The notes under the pieces: generated by a model
The model's database searches: none
The model's input: only the letters and a program-made list of their open reading frames with translations
What the model was told of the DNA's origin: nothing
Assembly (NCBI GenBank): GCA_023251435.1
Contig: JAHEYU010000035.1
Span: forward strand, 1 to 56,365
Reading direction: 5' to 3'
From: Bacteroidota bacterium
Lineage (GTDB): Bacteria > Bacteroidota > Bacteroidia > Bacteroidales > Prolixibacteraceae
Length of the DNA stretch: 56,365 bases
Made by a program: the position numbers and the translations under genes
Shown here: piece after piece, positions 27,935 to 36,566 of the stretch
How the letters are laid out: the number at the start of each line of letters is the position of its first letter
Numbering within the stretch: the first letter of the stretch is position 1

Positions 27935-30799
27935 ATGGCAAGCGATAAATTTGTAATGCGCCACATTGGGCCACGCGACCACGAAATTCAGGAAATGCTG
28001 AACGTTCTTGGCGTTTCAACATTGGACGAATTGATGAGTCAGACCGTTCCGGAAAATATCAGGCTGAAACAGCCGTTGAAACTGGAAGACGGATTGACTG
28101 AACGTCAGTATTTTCGCAAGATTCTGGCTTTGGCTGCGCAAAATAAAGTCTATAACACCTACATCGGGATGGGTTATTACGACACCATCACCCCGGCAGT
28201 AATTCTCCGGAATGTGTTGGAAAACCCGGTTTGGTACACCAGCTACACGCCTTACCAGGCCGAAATTTCGCAGGGGCGTTTGGAAGCATTGCTGAATTTT
28301 CAGACGATGGTTTGCGACCTGACTGGCATGGAAATGGCCAATGCAGGCCTGCTCGACGAAGCGACCGCTGCCGCCGAATCGATGGTGATGATGATGAACT
28401 CTCGTTCGAGAGCCAAAGCAAAAGCCAATGCCAACGTGGTTTGGGTTGACGAAAAAGTGTGGCCTCAAACACTGGATGTTTTGATTACACGTGCCAATCC
28501 GTTGGGTATCGAACTGAAAGTGGCTGATTGGAAAAACTTTGAACTGGATGAAAATACCTTTGGCCTAATCGTTCAATACCCCAATTCCGACGGACAAATC
28601 GTCGATTATTCATCGCTGGTAAAAGCTGCCCACGAAAAAGAAGTTTTTGTTTCGGTTGCTGCCGATCTTCTTTGCCTTTCAATTCTGACTCCTCCGGGAG
28701 AATGGGGTGCCGACATCGTTTTTGGAAATTCGCAACGCTTTGGTATCCCGATGGGTTATGGGGGCCCGCACGCTGCATTCTTTGCTTCAAAAGATATTTT
28801 TAAACGAAATATGCCGGGTCGAATCATCGGAGTTTCGAAAGATACACATGGCAAACGCGCGCTCCGCATGGCGCTGCAAACCCGCGAACAGCATATCAAG
28901 CGCGAAAAAGCAACTTCGAATATCTGTACTTCGCAGGCATTGCTGGCCAACATGGCCGGTTTTTACGCCGTGTATCACGGACCGGAGGGGATCACACAAA
29001 TTGCCAACCGCATCCATTGCATTGCGGCTTTGCTCGAAAAGGAAATTACGGCTTTGGGATACCCGCAACTGAACAGCAATTATTTTGATACCATCCGCTT
29101 TGCGTTGCCACGCCACGTAAAACGCGAAGATATTGAATGGCTGTCGCTCGAACTGGAAATGAATTTCCGCTATTTCGAAAATGGAGAAGTAGGTTTAAGT
29201 ATCGACGAAACCACCAATCTCGACGACATCAACTGGATTCTGGAAGTGTTTGCCAAAGCGGCCAATAAACCGCTGGTGAAGATTACCGCTTACCCAAATC
29301 TCTGCACCATTCATCCTGAATTTCTGCGCACTTCGGCCTTTATGCAGCAGGAAGTGTTCAATAAATACCGGTCTGAAACCGAAATGGTTCGCTACATCAA
29401 AAAGCTCGAACACAAAGATATTTCACTCACACATTCCATGATTCCGCTCGGTTCGTGTACCATGAAATTGAATGCGGCGACCGAAATGCTGCCGTTAAGC
29501 TGGATCGAATTTGGCGGTATCCACCCGTTTGTACCGAAAAACCAGGCGCGTGGCTACCATGAAATGATGGAAGAACTGCGCCGCGATTTATCCGAAATCA
29601 CCGGTTTTGCAGATGTCAGCCTTCAGCCAAATTCAGGAGCGGCAGGCGAATATGCCGGATTGATGGTCATTCGCCAATACCACATCAGCAGGGGCGAAGG
29701 ACACCGCGATGTAGCGCTGATTCCATCGTCGGCTCATGGGACCAACCCAGCCAGCGCCGTGATGGCGGGTATGAAAGTAGTGGTTACGCCTTGCGACGAA
29801 CGCGGAAACATTGATGTGGAAGCTTTGCGCCAAAAAGCCGAAGAATTCAAAGATACCTTATCGTGTTTTATGGTAACTTATCCATCCACACACGGAGTTT
29901 ACGAATCTTCGATCACCGAATTGTGCGAGATTATTCATTCGCATGGCGGACAGGTTTACATGGACGGCGCCAACATGAATGCGCAGGTTGGTTTGACCAA
30001 TCCTAGCCGTATTGGAGCCGATGTTTGTCACCTGAATTTGCACAAGACATTCGCCATTCCTCACGGAGGAGGTGGTCCGGGTGTTGGCCCGATTGCCGTT
30101 GCGCCACATCTGGTAGAATTCCTGCCATCGCATCCGGTGATGAACAACGGACATGTGGGGATTACCGCTGTTTCTGCTGGACCGTGGGGAAGCGCTTCGG
30201 TGCTGCCAATTACCTACGGATACATTAAAATGCTGGGTGCCGACGGACTCAAACGTGCTTCTGAAATCGCTATTTTGAATGCAAACTACATTGCCAATGC
30301 TTTAAAAGACAACTACGGAATTTTATATACGGGCGAAAATGGCCGTTGCGCCCACGAAATGATTCTGGAATGCCGCCACCTGAAAGCCGCTTCGGGCATT
30401 ACCGAAGGCGACATTGCTAAACGGTTGATGGATTATGGCTTCCATGCGCCAACACTTTCATTTCCGGTTCACGGAACATTGATGGTTGAACCAACCGAAA
30501 GCGAATCGAAACAGGAACTCGATCGTTTCATTGAAGCGCTGACCGGCATTTTCAACGAAATTCAGGCCGTTGCTTCGGGCGAAATGGACAAGGAAGATAA
30601 TCCGCTGAAAAATGCGCCACATACTTCGGATGTGGTTACTGCCGACGACTGGAATCATTCGTACAGCCGCCAGACAGCAGTTTTTCCATTAGTTTGGCTG
30701 AAGGAAAACAAATACTGGCCGCCAATTGGCCGTGTTGACGATGCCTTTGGCGACCGCAACCTGGTTTGCACCTGCGAACCGATTGAGAGTTACAAATAA
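27935..30799 (+). CDS. gcvP: Glycine dehydrogenase (decarboxylating), P-protein
   Basis: This 954-residue PLP enzyme of the glycine cleavage system decarboxylates glycine and transfers aminomethyl to the H-protein lipoyl group. The two halves of the alpha/beta type are fused. The PLP lysine is Lys704 in HLNLHKTFAIPHGGGGPG. Other signatures are MIPLGSCTMKLNA, SSAHGTNPASAVMAG, and the N-terminal RHIGPRDHEIQEML and YTPYQAEISQGRLE. No gcvT or gcvH is adjacent. Its last about 60 bp are present again, diverged, at 31301-31360. Confidence 0.97.
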   Translation: MASDKFVMRHIGPRDHEIQEMLNVLGVSTLDELMSQTVPENIRLKQPLKLEDGLTERQYFRKILALAAQNKVYNTYIGMGYYDTITPAVILRNVLENPVWYTSYTPYQAEISQGRLEALLNFQTMVCDLTGMEMANAGLLDEATAAAESMVMMMNSRSRAKAKANANVVWVDEKVWPQTLDVLITRANPLGIELKVADWKNFELDENTFGLIVQYPNSDGQIVDYSSLVKAAHEKEVFVSVAADLLCLSILTPPGEWGADIVFGNSQRFGIPMGYGGPHAAFFASKDIFKRNMPGRIIGVSKDTHGKRALRMALQTREQHIKREKATSNICTSQALLANMAGFYAVYHGPEGITQIANRIHCIAALLEKEITALGYPQLNSNYFDTIRFALPRHVKREDIEWLSLELEMNFRYFENGEVGLSIDETTNLDDINWILEVFAKAANKPLVKITAYPNLCTIHPEFLRTSAFMQQEVFNKYRSETEMVRYIKKLEHKDISLTHSMIPLGSCTMKLNAATEMLPLSWIEFGGIHPFVPKNQARGYHEMMEELRRDLSEITGFADVSLQPNSGAAGEYAGLMVIRQYHISRGEGHRDVALIPSSAHGTNPASAVMAGMKVVVTPCDERGNIDVEALRQKAEEFKDTLSCFMVTYPSTHGVYESSITELCEIIHSHGGQVYMDGANMNAQVGLTNPSRIGADVCHLNLHKTFAIPHGGGGPGVGPIAVAPHLVEFLPSHPVMNNGHVGITAVSAGPWGSASVLPITYGYIKMLGADGLKRASEIAILNANYIANALKDNYGILYTGENGRCAHEMILECRHLKAASGITEGDIAKRLMDYGFHAPTLSFPVHGTLMVEPTESESKQELDRFIEALTGIFNEIQAVASGEMDKEDNPLKNAPHTSDVVTADDWNHSYSRQTAVFPLVWLKENKYWPPIGRVDDAFGDRNLVCTCEPIESYK

Positions 30800-30800
30800 G
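30741..30800 (+). repeat. Direct repeat, copy 1 (3' end of gcvP)
   Basis: This is the end of the functional gcvP, encoding DAFGDRNLVCTCEPIESYK and the stop. It matches 31301-31360 at about 51 of 60 positions. Confidence 0.9.
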
Positions 30801-30824
30801 AAAAGAATTCGTTTTTAAAAAGTT

Positions 30825-30861
30825 AATCCTAACAGGTTTCAAAAATCTGTTAGGATTTTTT
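30825..30861 (+). terminator. gcvP terminator
   Basis: AATCCTAACAG pairs with CTGTTAGGATT and is followed by a T run. Confidence 0.88.
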
Positions 30862-30872
30862 ATTAGGATAAA

Positions 30873-30889
30873 GTTGTCAATTTGTCAAC
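30873..30889. promoter_or_regulatory. Near-palindromic operator over the higA -33 element
   Basis: GTTGTCAATTTGTCAAC has the symmetric form GTTG-n-CAA-n-TTG-n-CAAC. HigA-type HTH antitoxins repress their own promoters, so this is a likely binding site. Confidence 0.5.
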
Positions 30890-30902
30890 TCTGCTACCTT
30901 TG
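30874..30902 (+). promoter_or_regulatory. Promoter of the orphan higA
   Basis: TTG (30874-30876) and TACCTTTG (30895-30902) are spaced by 18 bp, a good -33/-7 pair. The ATG lies 42 bp beyond. Confidence 0.65.
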
Positions 30903-30944
30903 CTGCAGGTATATTCACCAAATTTTTGGGAGGGAGAAGAAAAT

Positions 30945-31301
30945 ATGATAACAACAATAATAAAAACAGACGAAGAATACGAAAATGCCCTGACTCGAAT
31001 TGAGGCAATAATGGATGCTAAACCCAATACTCCGGAAGGCGACGAACTCGAATTGCTTAGCTTGCTCGTTGAAAAATATGAGCAGGAAAAATACCCGCTC
31101 CCTGAAGCCGACCCGGTTGATGTAATCCGTTACTACATGGAACAAAGAGGGCTGAAGGCGAAGGATTTGGTAGGTATAATTGGCGACAAGGCCATCGTTT
31201 CAAAAATCATGAACCGGGAGCGGAAACTAAACTTACAAATGGTTCGAAATCTTCATCAAAAGGCTAAAATTCCATACAGTTTATTGATGAACGAGTATTA
31301 A
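30945..31301 (+). CDS. higA: HigA-type HTH antitoxin, no toxin adjacent
   Basis: The protein has 118 residues. The N-terminal half (TDEEYENALTRIEAIMDAKPNTPEGDELELLSLLVEKYE) is the DUF-like lead of HigA antitoxins paired with HigB-type toxins. The C-terminal half is a Cro/C1 HTH (DVIRYYMEQRGLKAKDLVGIIGDKAIVSKIMNRERKLNLQMVRNL). The start at 30945 has a purine-rich GGAGGGAGAAG before it, unusually strong for this phylum. HigB normally precedes HigA, but the 145 bp upstream hold only the gcvP terminator and this promoter. The stop codon abuts a second copy of the gcvP 3' end. Confidence 0.85.
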   Translation: MITTIIKTDEEYENALTRIEAIMDAKPNTPEGDELELLSLLVEKYEQEKYPLPEADPVDVIRYYMEQRGLKAKDLVGIIGDKAIVSKIMNRERKLNLQMVRNLHQKAKIPYSLLMNEY

Positions 31302-31360
31302 TGCCTTTGGCGACCGCAATCAGACTTGCACCTGCGAACCGATTGAAAGCAATAAGTAAG
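31301..31360 (+). pseudogene. Remnant of a second gcvP 3' end
   Basis: The segment encodes NAFGDRNQTCTCEPIESNK and a stop in one frame, matching the gcvP C-terminus except L-V to Q-T and Y to N. Several other differences are synonymous, as expected between orthologues rather than a fresh duplication. It begins at the last base of the higA stop. No further gcvP sequence lies upstream, so it is only a tail. Confidence 0.85.
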
Positions 31361-31638
31361 AAAGATTTTTTTAACCGTTTAAAATTTGGGATTTCTAATC
31401 TTTTTTCATATAATTATTTATAAATAACGTCCTATCTCAATATTAACCATTTGCAGATAGAAATGAGTCTATATTGATAATACTAATAGATCATTTAAAA
31501 GAATTAATTTAAACTTTCTTTTAAACTATCGAACCAACCTGTAAATAATGATGATGACATAACTTGATTGGAAGTGATTCAAAGAACCTTCTGAATTGAT
31601 TTATAGACATTCTCTTCTCTGTGATAATAAAGATTATC

Positions 31639-31752
31639 ATGAAGAAAAAACAACAAAATTCTTTAAGGCGCAAAATTGAAATCGTCGCTTTGATTGCACA
31701 GATTATTCAGTCCATTATTGAGATTGTTCATTTGATTGCATTCTTCTTTTGA
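31639..31752 (+). CDS. Possible 37-residue hydrophobic peptide
   Basis: The peptide begins MKKKQQNSLRRKIEIV, with seven basic residues in the first twelve, followed by a single hydrophobic helix of about 24 residues rich in Ile, and ends AFFF. This basic-then-hydrophobic layout is that of small membrane peptides, including type I toxins. A terminator lies about 107 bp downstream. No convincing promoter or known homologue was recognised, and no antisense RNA can be proved from sequence. Confidence 0.35.
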   Translation: MKKKQQNSLRRKIEIVALIAQIIQSIIEIVHLIAFFF

Positions 31753-31858
31753 AAGTCAACAATGTCGTTATTTCTGATTTTTCCACTTAGCTTTATCAAT
31801 CGGAATCCGCATAATAAGAAAGAGTAGAAAGGTTGAGGAATATGACAGGTTAAGTTTT

Positions 31859-31894
31859 AATCCTGATAGGTTTAAAAACCTGTCAGGATTTTTT
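31859..31894 (+). terminator. Terminator in the accessory island
   Basis: AATCCTGATAGGTTT pairs with AACCTGTCAGGATT and is followed by a T run. The stem wording resembles the gcvP terminator. Confidence 0.85.
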
Positions 31895-32085
31895 ACTTTA
31901 AGAACAGGCAATTTGACTCTTTAGATGATAGACTTTGAATAAGAAAAAGGCTTAATCTTCAAGAGTAATTTTTAGAATGGTTAATAATTATTCTCCGACT
32001 AATATGCATCCTGATTTTCTCTATCTTAGAGGATTGATTAATTGATGTTAATAAATCAAAGGTTTTCTTTTAATAAAAACCCACC

Positions 32086-35000
32086 ATGAAAATTATTAAT
32101 GAAATATTTGATATCTGTAAAATTGGAAATATTGAAAGACTCAAAGAAATTCTATTCATTTTAAAGCAGAATGACACAAAAGTATACATTCCTCTGCCAC
32201 ACGAGTATGATGTAGAAGGGATAAATCCTTTATATTGGGATGAAGATGACTTGCCGGATTGCTCATTGTATAATTTTTACTTGGGATCACCTTTAAATGT
32301 CAAAGACAAATACGGAAATACCCCTCTTGTGTATGCGGCAGAAAATGGATCAAAGGAAATCGTCGAATTACTTATCATGAACAATGCAGAGGTTGATTTA
32401 TCCGGGGCACTTGGTTTTACGCCACTAGCATATGCATTGAAAAATGGGCAAAAAGAAGTAGCCAAAATTCTAATTGAAAATGGTGCAAATATTAATATTG
32501 AGGCACATTACAAAATGCCTTTGATCTATTACGCATTACATAATAGAAACATGGAAGTATTTCATTTCCTTGTTAAAATGGGGGCAGATCTTAATTTTGG
32601 ACCTTCATACTTTTATTTGACCTTACTGGGAAAATCATTAATTGATAAGGATTATGAAACTTGCAAAATGCTAATAAATAAAGGAATAGATGTAAACACT
32701 GAAATTTGTTCGGGAAACACCGCTCTTATTTATGTTTCGCAAATTGGCAATAAAGAAATGGTAGAGCTGCTTATTAATCATGGAGCAGATATTAATAAAA
32801 AGGGGTACAAAGATATGACCCCACTTTGGGGGGCATTGAGCAAGGGACATTTAGACATTGTAGAAATACTTATAATTAAAGGCGCCAACGTAAATTTGAA
32901 AGAGATTAATGGGATATCACCTCTTTCTTTTGCTTCTTGTTCAGGATACAAAACAATGGTTGAATTACTAATTGCTCACAACGCTGATGTAAATATTATT
33001 GACGGAGATGGAATGACTCCACTAGCAAACGCCTCTAAAAGTGGAAATAAAGAAATAGTAGAGATTTTAATTCACTATGGTGCCAATGTGAACTTGCATG
33101 TTGATCCCTGGAAGAGCCCCCTCGCTCTTGCGATTATTGGTGGATTTATACCAATTGTTGAAATATTAATTAATCATGGAGCAAATGTGAATGAAGATGA
33201 TAGTTATTGCTTGAATCTCCTCGAATTAGCTATAAAACAAGACATTAAAGAGATTGTTGAATTGCTAATTATCAATGGCGCTAACGTCAACGATCAGTGT
33301 AGTTACGATAATATGACACCACTTGCTCTTGCGTGTGAGAAAGGATTTATATCAATAGCTGAATTACTAATTACGCATAACGCAGATGTTAACGGGAAAC
33401 TTAAGGATGGAAATTCTCCACTTTGTATCGCATCAAAATCAGGTTTTATTTCAATTGTAGAACTTCTTATAAAGCACAATGCTGATGTTAACGAAACGAC
33501 TGAAGGTATTATGACACCAATTGCTTATGCTTCACAATCAGGCCATACATCAATTGTTGAGTTACTAATTTCTCATGGTGCCGAAGTTGATAAAAAGGAT
33601 AAAAATGGAGTTACCCCTTTATTACTAGCAACAAGAGGTGAATTTATGTCTATAATTGAACTTCTAGTTAGAAGTGGAGCTGATGTAAATATCAAAGATG
33701 TCAAAAGAAAAACTCCAATTGCAATTGCTTCAGAAAAGGGGAATGTACAGATTGTTAAATATCTTATCTCAAAAGGTGCAAATTTCGATAGCGATATCTC
33801 AACTCGCTACTTGCTAATCAAAGAATATCATGAAGTTGTTCTTATGCTGAATTCATTAGGAGCCAATGAAAATGGGCTATTACTTTCAGTATTGAAGAAA
33901 GGAATGAAAGAAACATGGAAAATTGATCAAAACAATCGACCTTACAAGCATTTTGAATGGGAGAAGGGCTACAGGGAGATGACAGAAAAAATATTAGAAA
34001 ATGGGGATGGAGTTGATTTCGTTGACTCTGATGGGTTCTCCCCACTAATTCTTTCACTTCTAAGAGGAAGTAAAGAAATAGCAGAAAAAATTATATCAAA
34101 AGCTGCAAATATAAATGTAATAAGCAAAAATGGAGATACACCTTTGATTATCTGTTCCGATTCTGGTTATACTGAATTAGTAGAAATTCTTATCTCAAAA
34201 GGTACAAACGTTAATATTCAAAACAAATATGGAAAATCTCCTCTCATAGTTGCTTCCCAAAAAGGACATTTGGAAATAGTAAAGATGCTAATTTCAAATG
34301 GTGCCATTATAAACATTCATAATAACATAGGAGAAACTCCACTTATTGTTGCATCTAAAAATGGACACTTAGAAATAGTAAAATTGTTACTTTCCAATTC
34401 TGCAAATCTAAATGCTCAAAACATAAATTTTGAAACATCACTTCTTCTTTCTTTAAAAAACGAACATTCCTATCGATACGACAATCCATCTTATATAACG
34501 GTTGAATTGTCACAAGGACATAAAGATGTGGCTGATTTACTAATTTCAAATGGTGCCGAAGTGAATAATAAAGATAAAAATGGACGTACTGCTCTTATGT
34601 ATGCCTCTGAAAACGGACTTATTAATACATCCTCAATATTAATTTTAAAAGGAGCAAATGTGAACGAGAAAGATAATTTCGGCAATACGGCACTTATGTT
34701 TGGGTCATTTAATGGACATGTTCCAATAGCTGAATTACTTATCTCTTTAAATGTAAATGTAAACCAAAAGAATAAAAATGGGAATACTTCACTGATTTAT
34801 GCATCTAAGAACCGACATGTCGGAATCGCTAAATTATTAATTTTGAATGGAGCTAAAGTGGATCGGAAAAACAAAAAAGACGAGACACCATTGCTTTCCA
34901 GTATAGATGCTGGCTGCTATGAAATAGTCAAGCTTCTTATTGAAAACAGTGCTTCCCTTAATAAAGAGAACTATAATAGTATAAACACATTGTTTTTTGC

Positions 35001-35769
35001 AATACAAAGAGCGAACATAGGCAGAGAATATATTGATATCGTAAAATTATTAGTTTCTAAAGTTGCTAATCTTAACGAGTCTGGGGATAATTCTAGGAAT
35101 TCACTTCACCTCGCATGTGAAATTGGAAATAAAGAGATCGTTGAGTTGCTTATTTCAAACGGTGCTTATGTGAATGCAAAAGGTGAGTATATGATGACAC
35201 CTTTATTTTATGCGCTAAAAAATGGACATAAAGAAATTGCAGAATTTCTAATCTTCAGCGGAGCAGACATTAACGTAAAGGCAACATTTTGTAATGAAAC
35301 ATTATTAAGCTCTTCCTTAAGAGATTGTGATTACGAAGCTATAGAAATGCTTATTTCGAAGGGAGCCAATCTCAATATAATGAATGATAATGGGCTTACA
35401 TCTCTTATGTATGCAACATTAAATGAAAAAAATAATGTCGCAAAATTATTGATTTCAAAGGGAGCTGATCTGAATTTAAGAGATAATTGTCAAAAGTCAG
35501 CACTTCTTTATGCGCTAGAAAAAGGAAACAAAGAGATTGCAAAACTATTGATTGAAAACGGAGCCGAAGTAAATATTAAAGATATTAATGGAAAAACGCC
35601 TCTTTATTTTGCATTAATTAAAAGGAATAAAGAATTAGTTGAATTATTAATTTCAAAAGGAGCTTTTTTAAACCTAGAAGAAGAACCATTTAAATCAATT
35701 ATTAGTTTGGCCGATGCATTTGGAGATAATGAATTAGCTGATTTTATCATGCTGTTTAGCTCCAAATAA
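32086..35769 (+). CDS. Giant ankyrin-repeat protein
   Basis: The protein has 1227 residues. After a lead of about 60 residues (KIINEIFDICKIGNIERLKEIL), it is built of about 33 ankyrin repeats with the form NGxTPLxxAxxxGxxEIVxLLIxxGAxVNxx. An interruption near residues 600-640 (TWKIDQNNRPYKHFEWEKGYREMTEKI) divides it into two solenoids. There is no signal peptide, membrane segment or catalytic domain, so it is predicted cytosolic and protein-binding. Base composition is clearly more AT-rich than flanking genes, with A/T-ending codons, which points to transfer. Ankyrin proteins can be effectors, anti-phage components or scaffolds; none is assignable here. Confidence 0.9.
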   Translation: MKIINEIFDICKIGNIERLKEILFILKQNDTKVYIPLPHEYDVEGINPLYWDEDDLPDCSLYNFYLGSPLNVKDKYGNTPLVYAAENGSKEIVELLIMNNAEVDLSGALGFTPLAYALKNGQKEVAKILIENGANINIEAHYKMPLIYYALHNRNMEVFHFLVKMGADLNFGPSYFYLTLLGKSLIDKDYETCKMLINKGIDVNTEICSGNTALIYVSQIGNKEMVELLINHGADINKKGYKDMTPLWGALSKGHLDIVEILIIKGANVNLKEINGISPLSFASCSGYKTMVELLIAHNADVNIIDGDGMTPLANASKSGNKEIVEILIHYGANVNLHVDPWKSPLALAIIGGFIPIVEILINHGANVNEDDSYCLNLLELAIKQDIKEIVELLIINGANVNDQCSYDNMTPLALACEKGFISIAELLITHNADVNGKLKDGNSPLCIASKSGFISIVELLIKHNADVNETTEGIMTPIAYASQSGHTSIVELLISHGAEVDKKDKNGVTPLLLATRGEFMSIIELLVRSGADVNIKDVKRKTPIAIASEKGNVQIVKYLISKGANFDSDISTRYLLIKEYHEVVLMLNSLGANENGLLLSVLKKGMKETWKIDQNNRPYKHFEWEKGYREMTEKILENGDGVDFVDSDGFSPLILSLLRGSKEIAEKIISKAANINVISKNGDTPLIICSDSGYTELVEILISKGTNVNIQNKYGKSPLIVASQKGHLEIVKMLISNGAIINIHNNIGETPLIVASKNGHLEIVKLLLSNSANLNAQNINFETSLLLSLKNEHSYRYDNPSYITVELSQGHKDVADLLISNGAEVNNKDKNGRTALMYASENGLINTSSILILKGANVNEKDNFGNTALMFGSFNGHVPIAELLISLNVNVNQKNKNGNTSLIYASKNRHVGIAKLLILNGAKVDRKNKKDETPLLSSIDAGCYEIVKLLIENSASLNKENYNSINTLFFAIQRANIGREYIDIVKLLVSKVANLNESGDNSRNSLHLACEIGNKEIVELLISNGAYVNAKGEYMMTPLFYALKNGHKEIAEFLIFSGADINVKATFCNETLLSSSLRDCDYEAIEMLISKGANLNIMNDNGLTSLMYATLNEKNNVAKLLISKGADLNLRDNCQKSALLYALEKGNKEIAKLLIENGAEVNIKDINGKTPLYFALIKRNKELVELLISKGAFLNLEEEPFKSIISLADAFGDNELADFIMLFSSK

Positions 35770-36020
35770 TCACTATATGATAATATTTAATAATGCGTAT
35801 CCGAATTACATAGGTGAATTTTAGTAGCATCTGCCATTTTAAATTCAACCCGTTCCTGGTTGGCTTTACTCCATGTTTCCTTTGCCTCCAGCGGTGCCGG
35901 GGGATAGTAAACTCCTTGGGAGTTACAAAACCGTAAAACTTGTATGGTATCAATGTTTAAACCTGACAGGTGGGGTGTGAATCATGATGATGAGTGGTTG
36001 TTTTTTTATTAGTTTTTGAC

Positions 36021-36080
36021 GGTCTTCCAGACGCTGACAGGTCGAGCCCCTATTGGAAAACCTGTCAGCGTCCGAAGGCC
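36021..36080. repeat. Large hairpin with GACGCTGACAGGT arms
   Basis: GACGCTGACAGGT (36030-36042) is perfectly complementary to ACCTGTCAGCGTC (36060-36072). Flanking GGTCTTCC/GAAGGCC lengthens the stem to over 20 bp. No T run follows, so it looks like a REP-type element or island border rather than a terminator. CTGACAGG words recur at about 35962 and 36081. Confidence 0.6.
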
Positions 36081-36133
36081 CTGACAGCGTTTTGGGACGA
36101 ACTAATCTTACCCTTTGGTGTTTTCTGGGTATT

Positions 36134-36167
36134 AAAAAGTCCGAAGTTTAATGCTTCGGACTTTTTA
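36134..36167. terminator. Bidirectional terminator
   Basis: AAAAAGTCCGAAG and CTTCGGACTTTTT are perfect complements around a seven-base loop. It separates the island from the minus-strand lipoprotein gene. Confidence 0.88.
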
Positions 36168-36169
36168 GT

Positions 36170-36397
36170 TTATCTTCTTTTATTGTATTTTTTCTTTGTT
36201 TGCCCCGGTGCGTAGTTTTTAGCACTTTTTTCTCCGGTCAGTTTTTTCATTTGTCCGGGAGGTTTTTTGCCTGCCGGTCTGCTTTCAATAATTACTCCTT
36301 TTGGATGCCTTAATTTTTGGTACGATTTGCACCCTGTCCCGAAGAATACGAATACTGCGAATAGAAGAATTATAATTAAATAGTTTCTTGTTCTCAT
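36170..36397 (-). CDS. Small lipoprotein with PPGQ-K motif
   Basis: This 75-residue protein has a hydrophobic signal and lipobox FGTGC, giving a lipidated Cys23. The mature part is very basic and carries KKPPGQMKKLTGEKSAKNYAPGQTKKK. This repeated PPGQ/APGQ-K pattern is seen in a small Bacteroidota family sometimes labelled quinol oxidase subunit 4, a name with little support. Its function is unknown. A TACATTTG -7 box lies about 54 bp upstream on its strand. Confidence 0.75.
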   Translation of the reverse strand: MRTRNYLIIILLFAVFVFFGTGCKSYQKLRHPKGVIIESRPAGKKPPGQMKKLTGEKSAKNYAPGQTKKKYNKRR

Positions 36398-36450
36398 TTT
36401 TATGGGGTGTTATTTTTGTTTGATCTATTTTATTTTCAAAATTGTTTGGT

Positions 36451-36458
36451 CAAATGTA
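36451..36458 (-). promoter_or_regulatory. -7 element of the small lipoprotein gene
   Basis: On the minus strand this reads TACATTTG, a perfect TAnnTTTG. No clear -33 partner was found. Confidence 0.4.
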
Positions 36459-36531
36459 ACAGATTTGCCTGCGTAAAAATAACATTTGCCCGTTACTTAT
36501 TTAAAGTTGGTTTTGTTTCTTCCGCATAAGA

Positions 36532-36561
36532 TTGCCTTTTGAAGTCAATTTTTTACTTTTG
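36532..36561 (+). promoter_or_regulatory. Promoter of ispE
   Basis: TTG (36532-36534) and TACTTTTG (36554-36561) are spaced by 19 bp. The ispE ATG begins six bases after the -7 box, so transcription probably starts at or next to the start codon. Confidence 0.6.
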
Positions 36562-36566
36562 CAGTC

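Larger units (their letters stand above)
31302..32085. other. AT-rich gap between higA and the ankyrin gene
   Basis: After the gcvP remnant, the region turns strongly AT-rich. It contains a possible 37-codon membrane peptide (31639-31752) and one clear terminator (31859-31894). Otherwise I see no gene, tRNA or insertion-sequence end. It appears to be the left part of an accessory island. Confidence 0.6.
35770..36169. other. Gap right of the ankyrin gene with hairpins and a possible gene remnant
   Basis: The base composition returns to that of the core genome here. The minus strand at 35787-35981 is open in one frame without an ATG (for example CNSQGVYYPPAPLEAKETW); it reads like decayed coding sequence of unknown identity. 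A large hairpin (36021-36080) and a terminator follow. Confidence 0.4.

Noticed and set aside
28016-28468. Several open frames of 90-150 codons on both strands inside gcvP
   Set aside because: All overlap highly conserved gcvP coding sequence and have no domain character.
31301-36170. Classical integrative island or transposon
   Set aside because: No integrase, transposase, tRNA target or terminal inverted repeats could be seen; only composition and flanking remnants support mobility.
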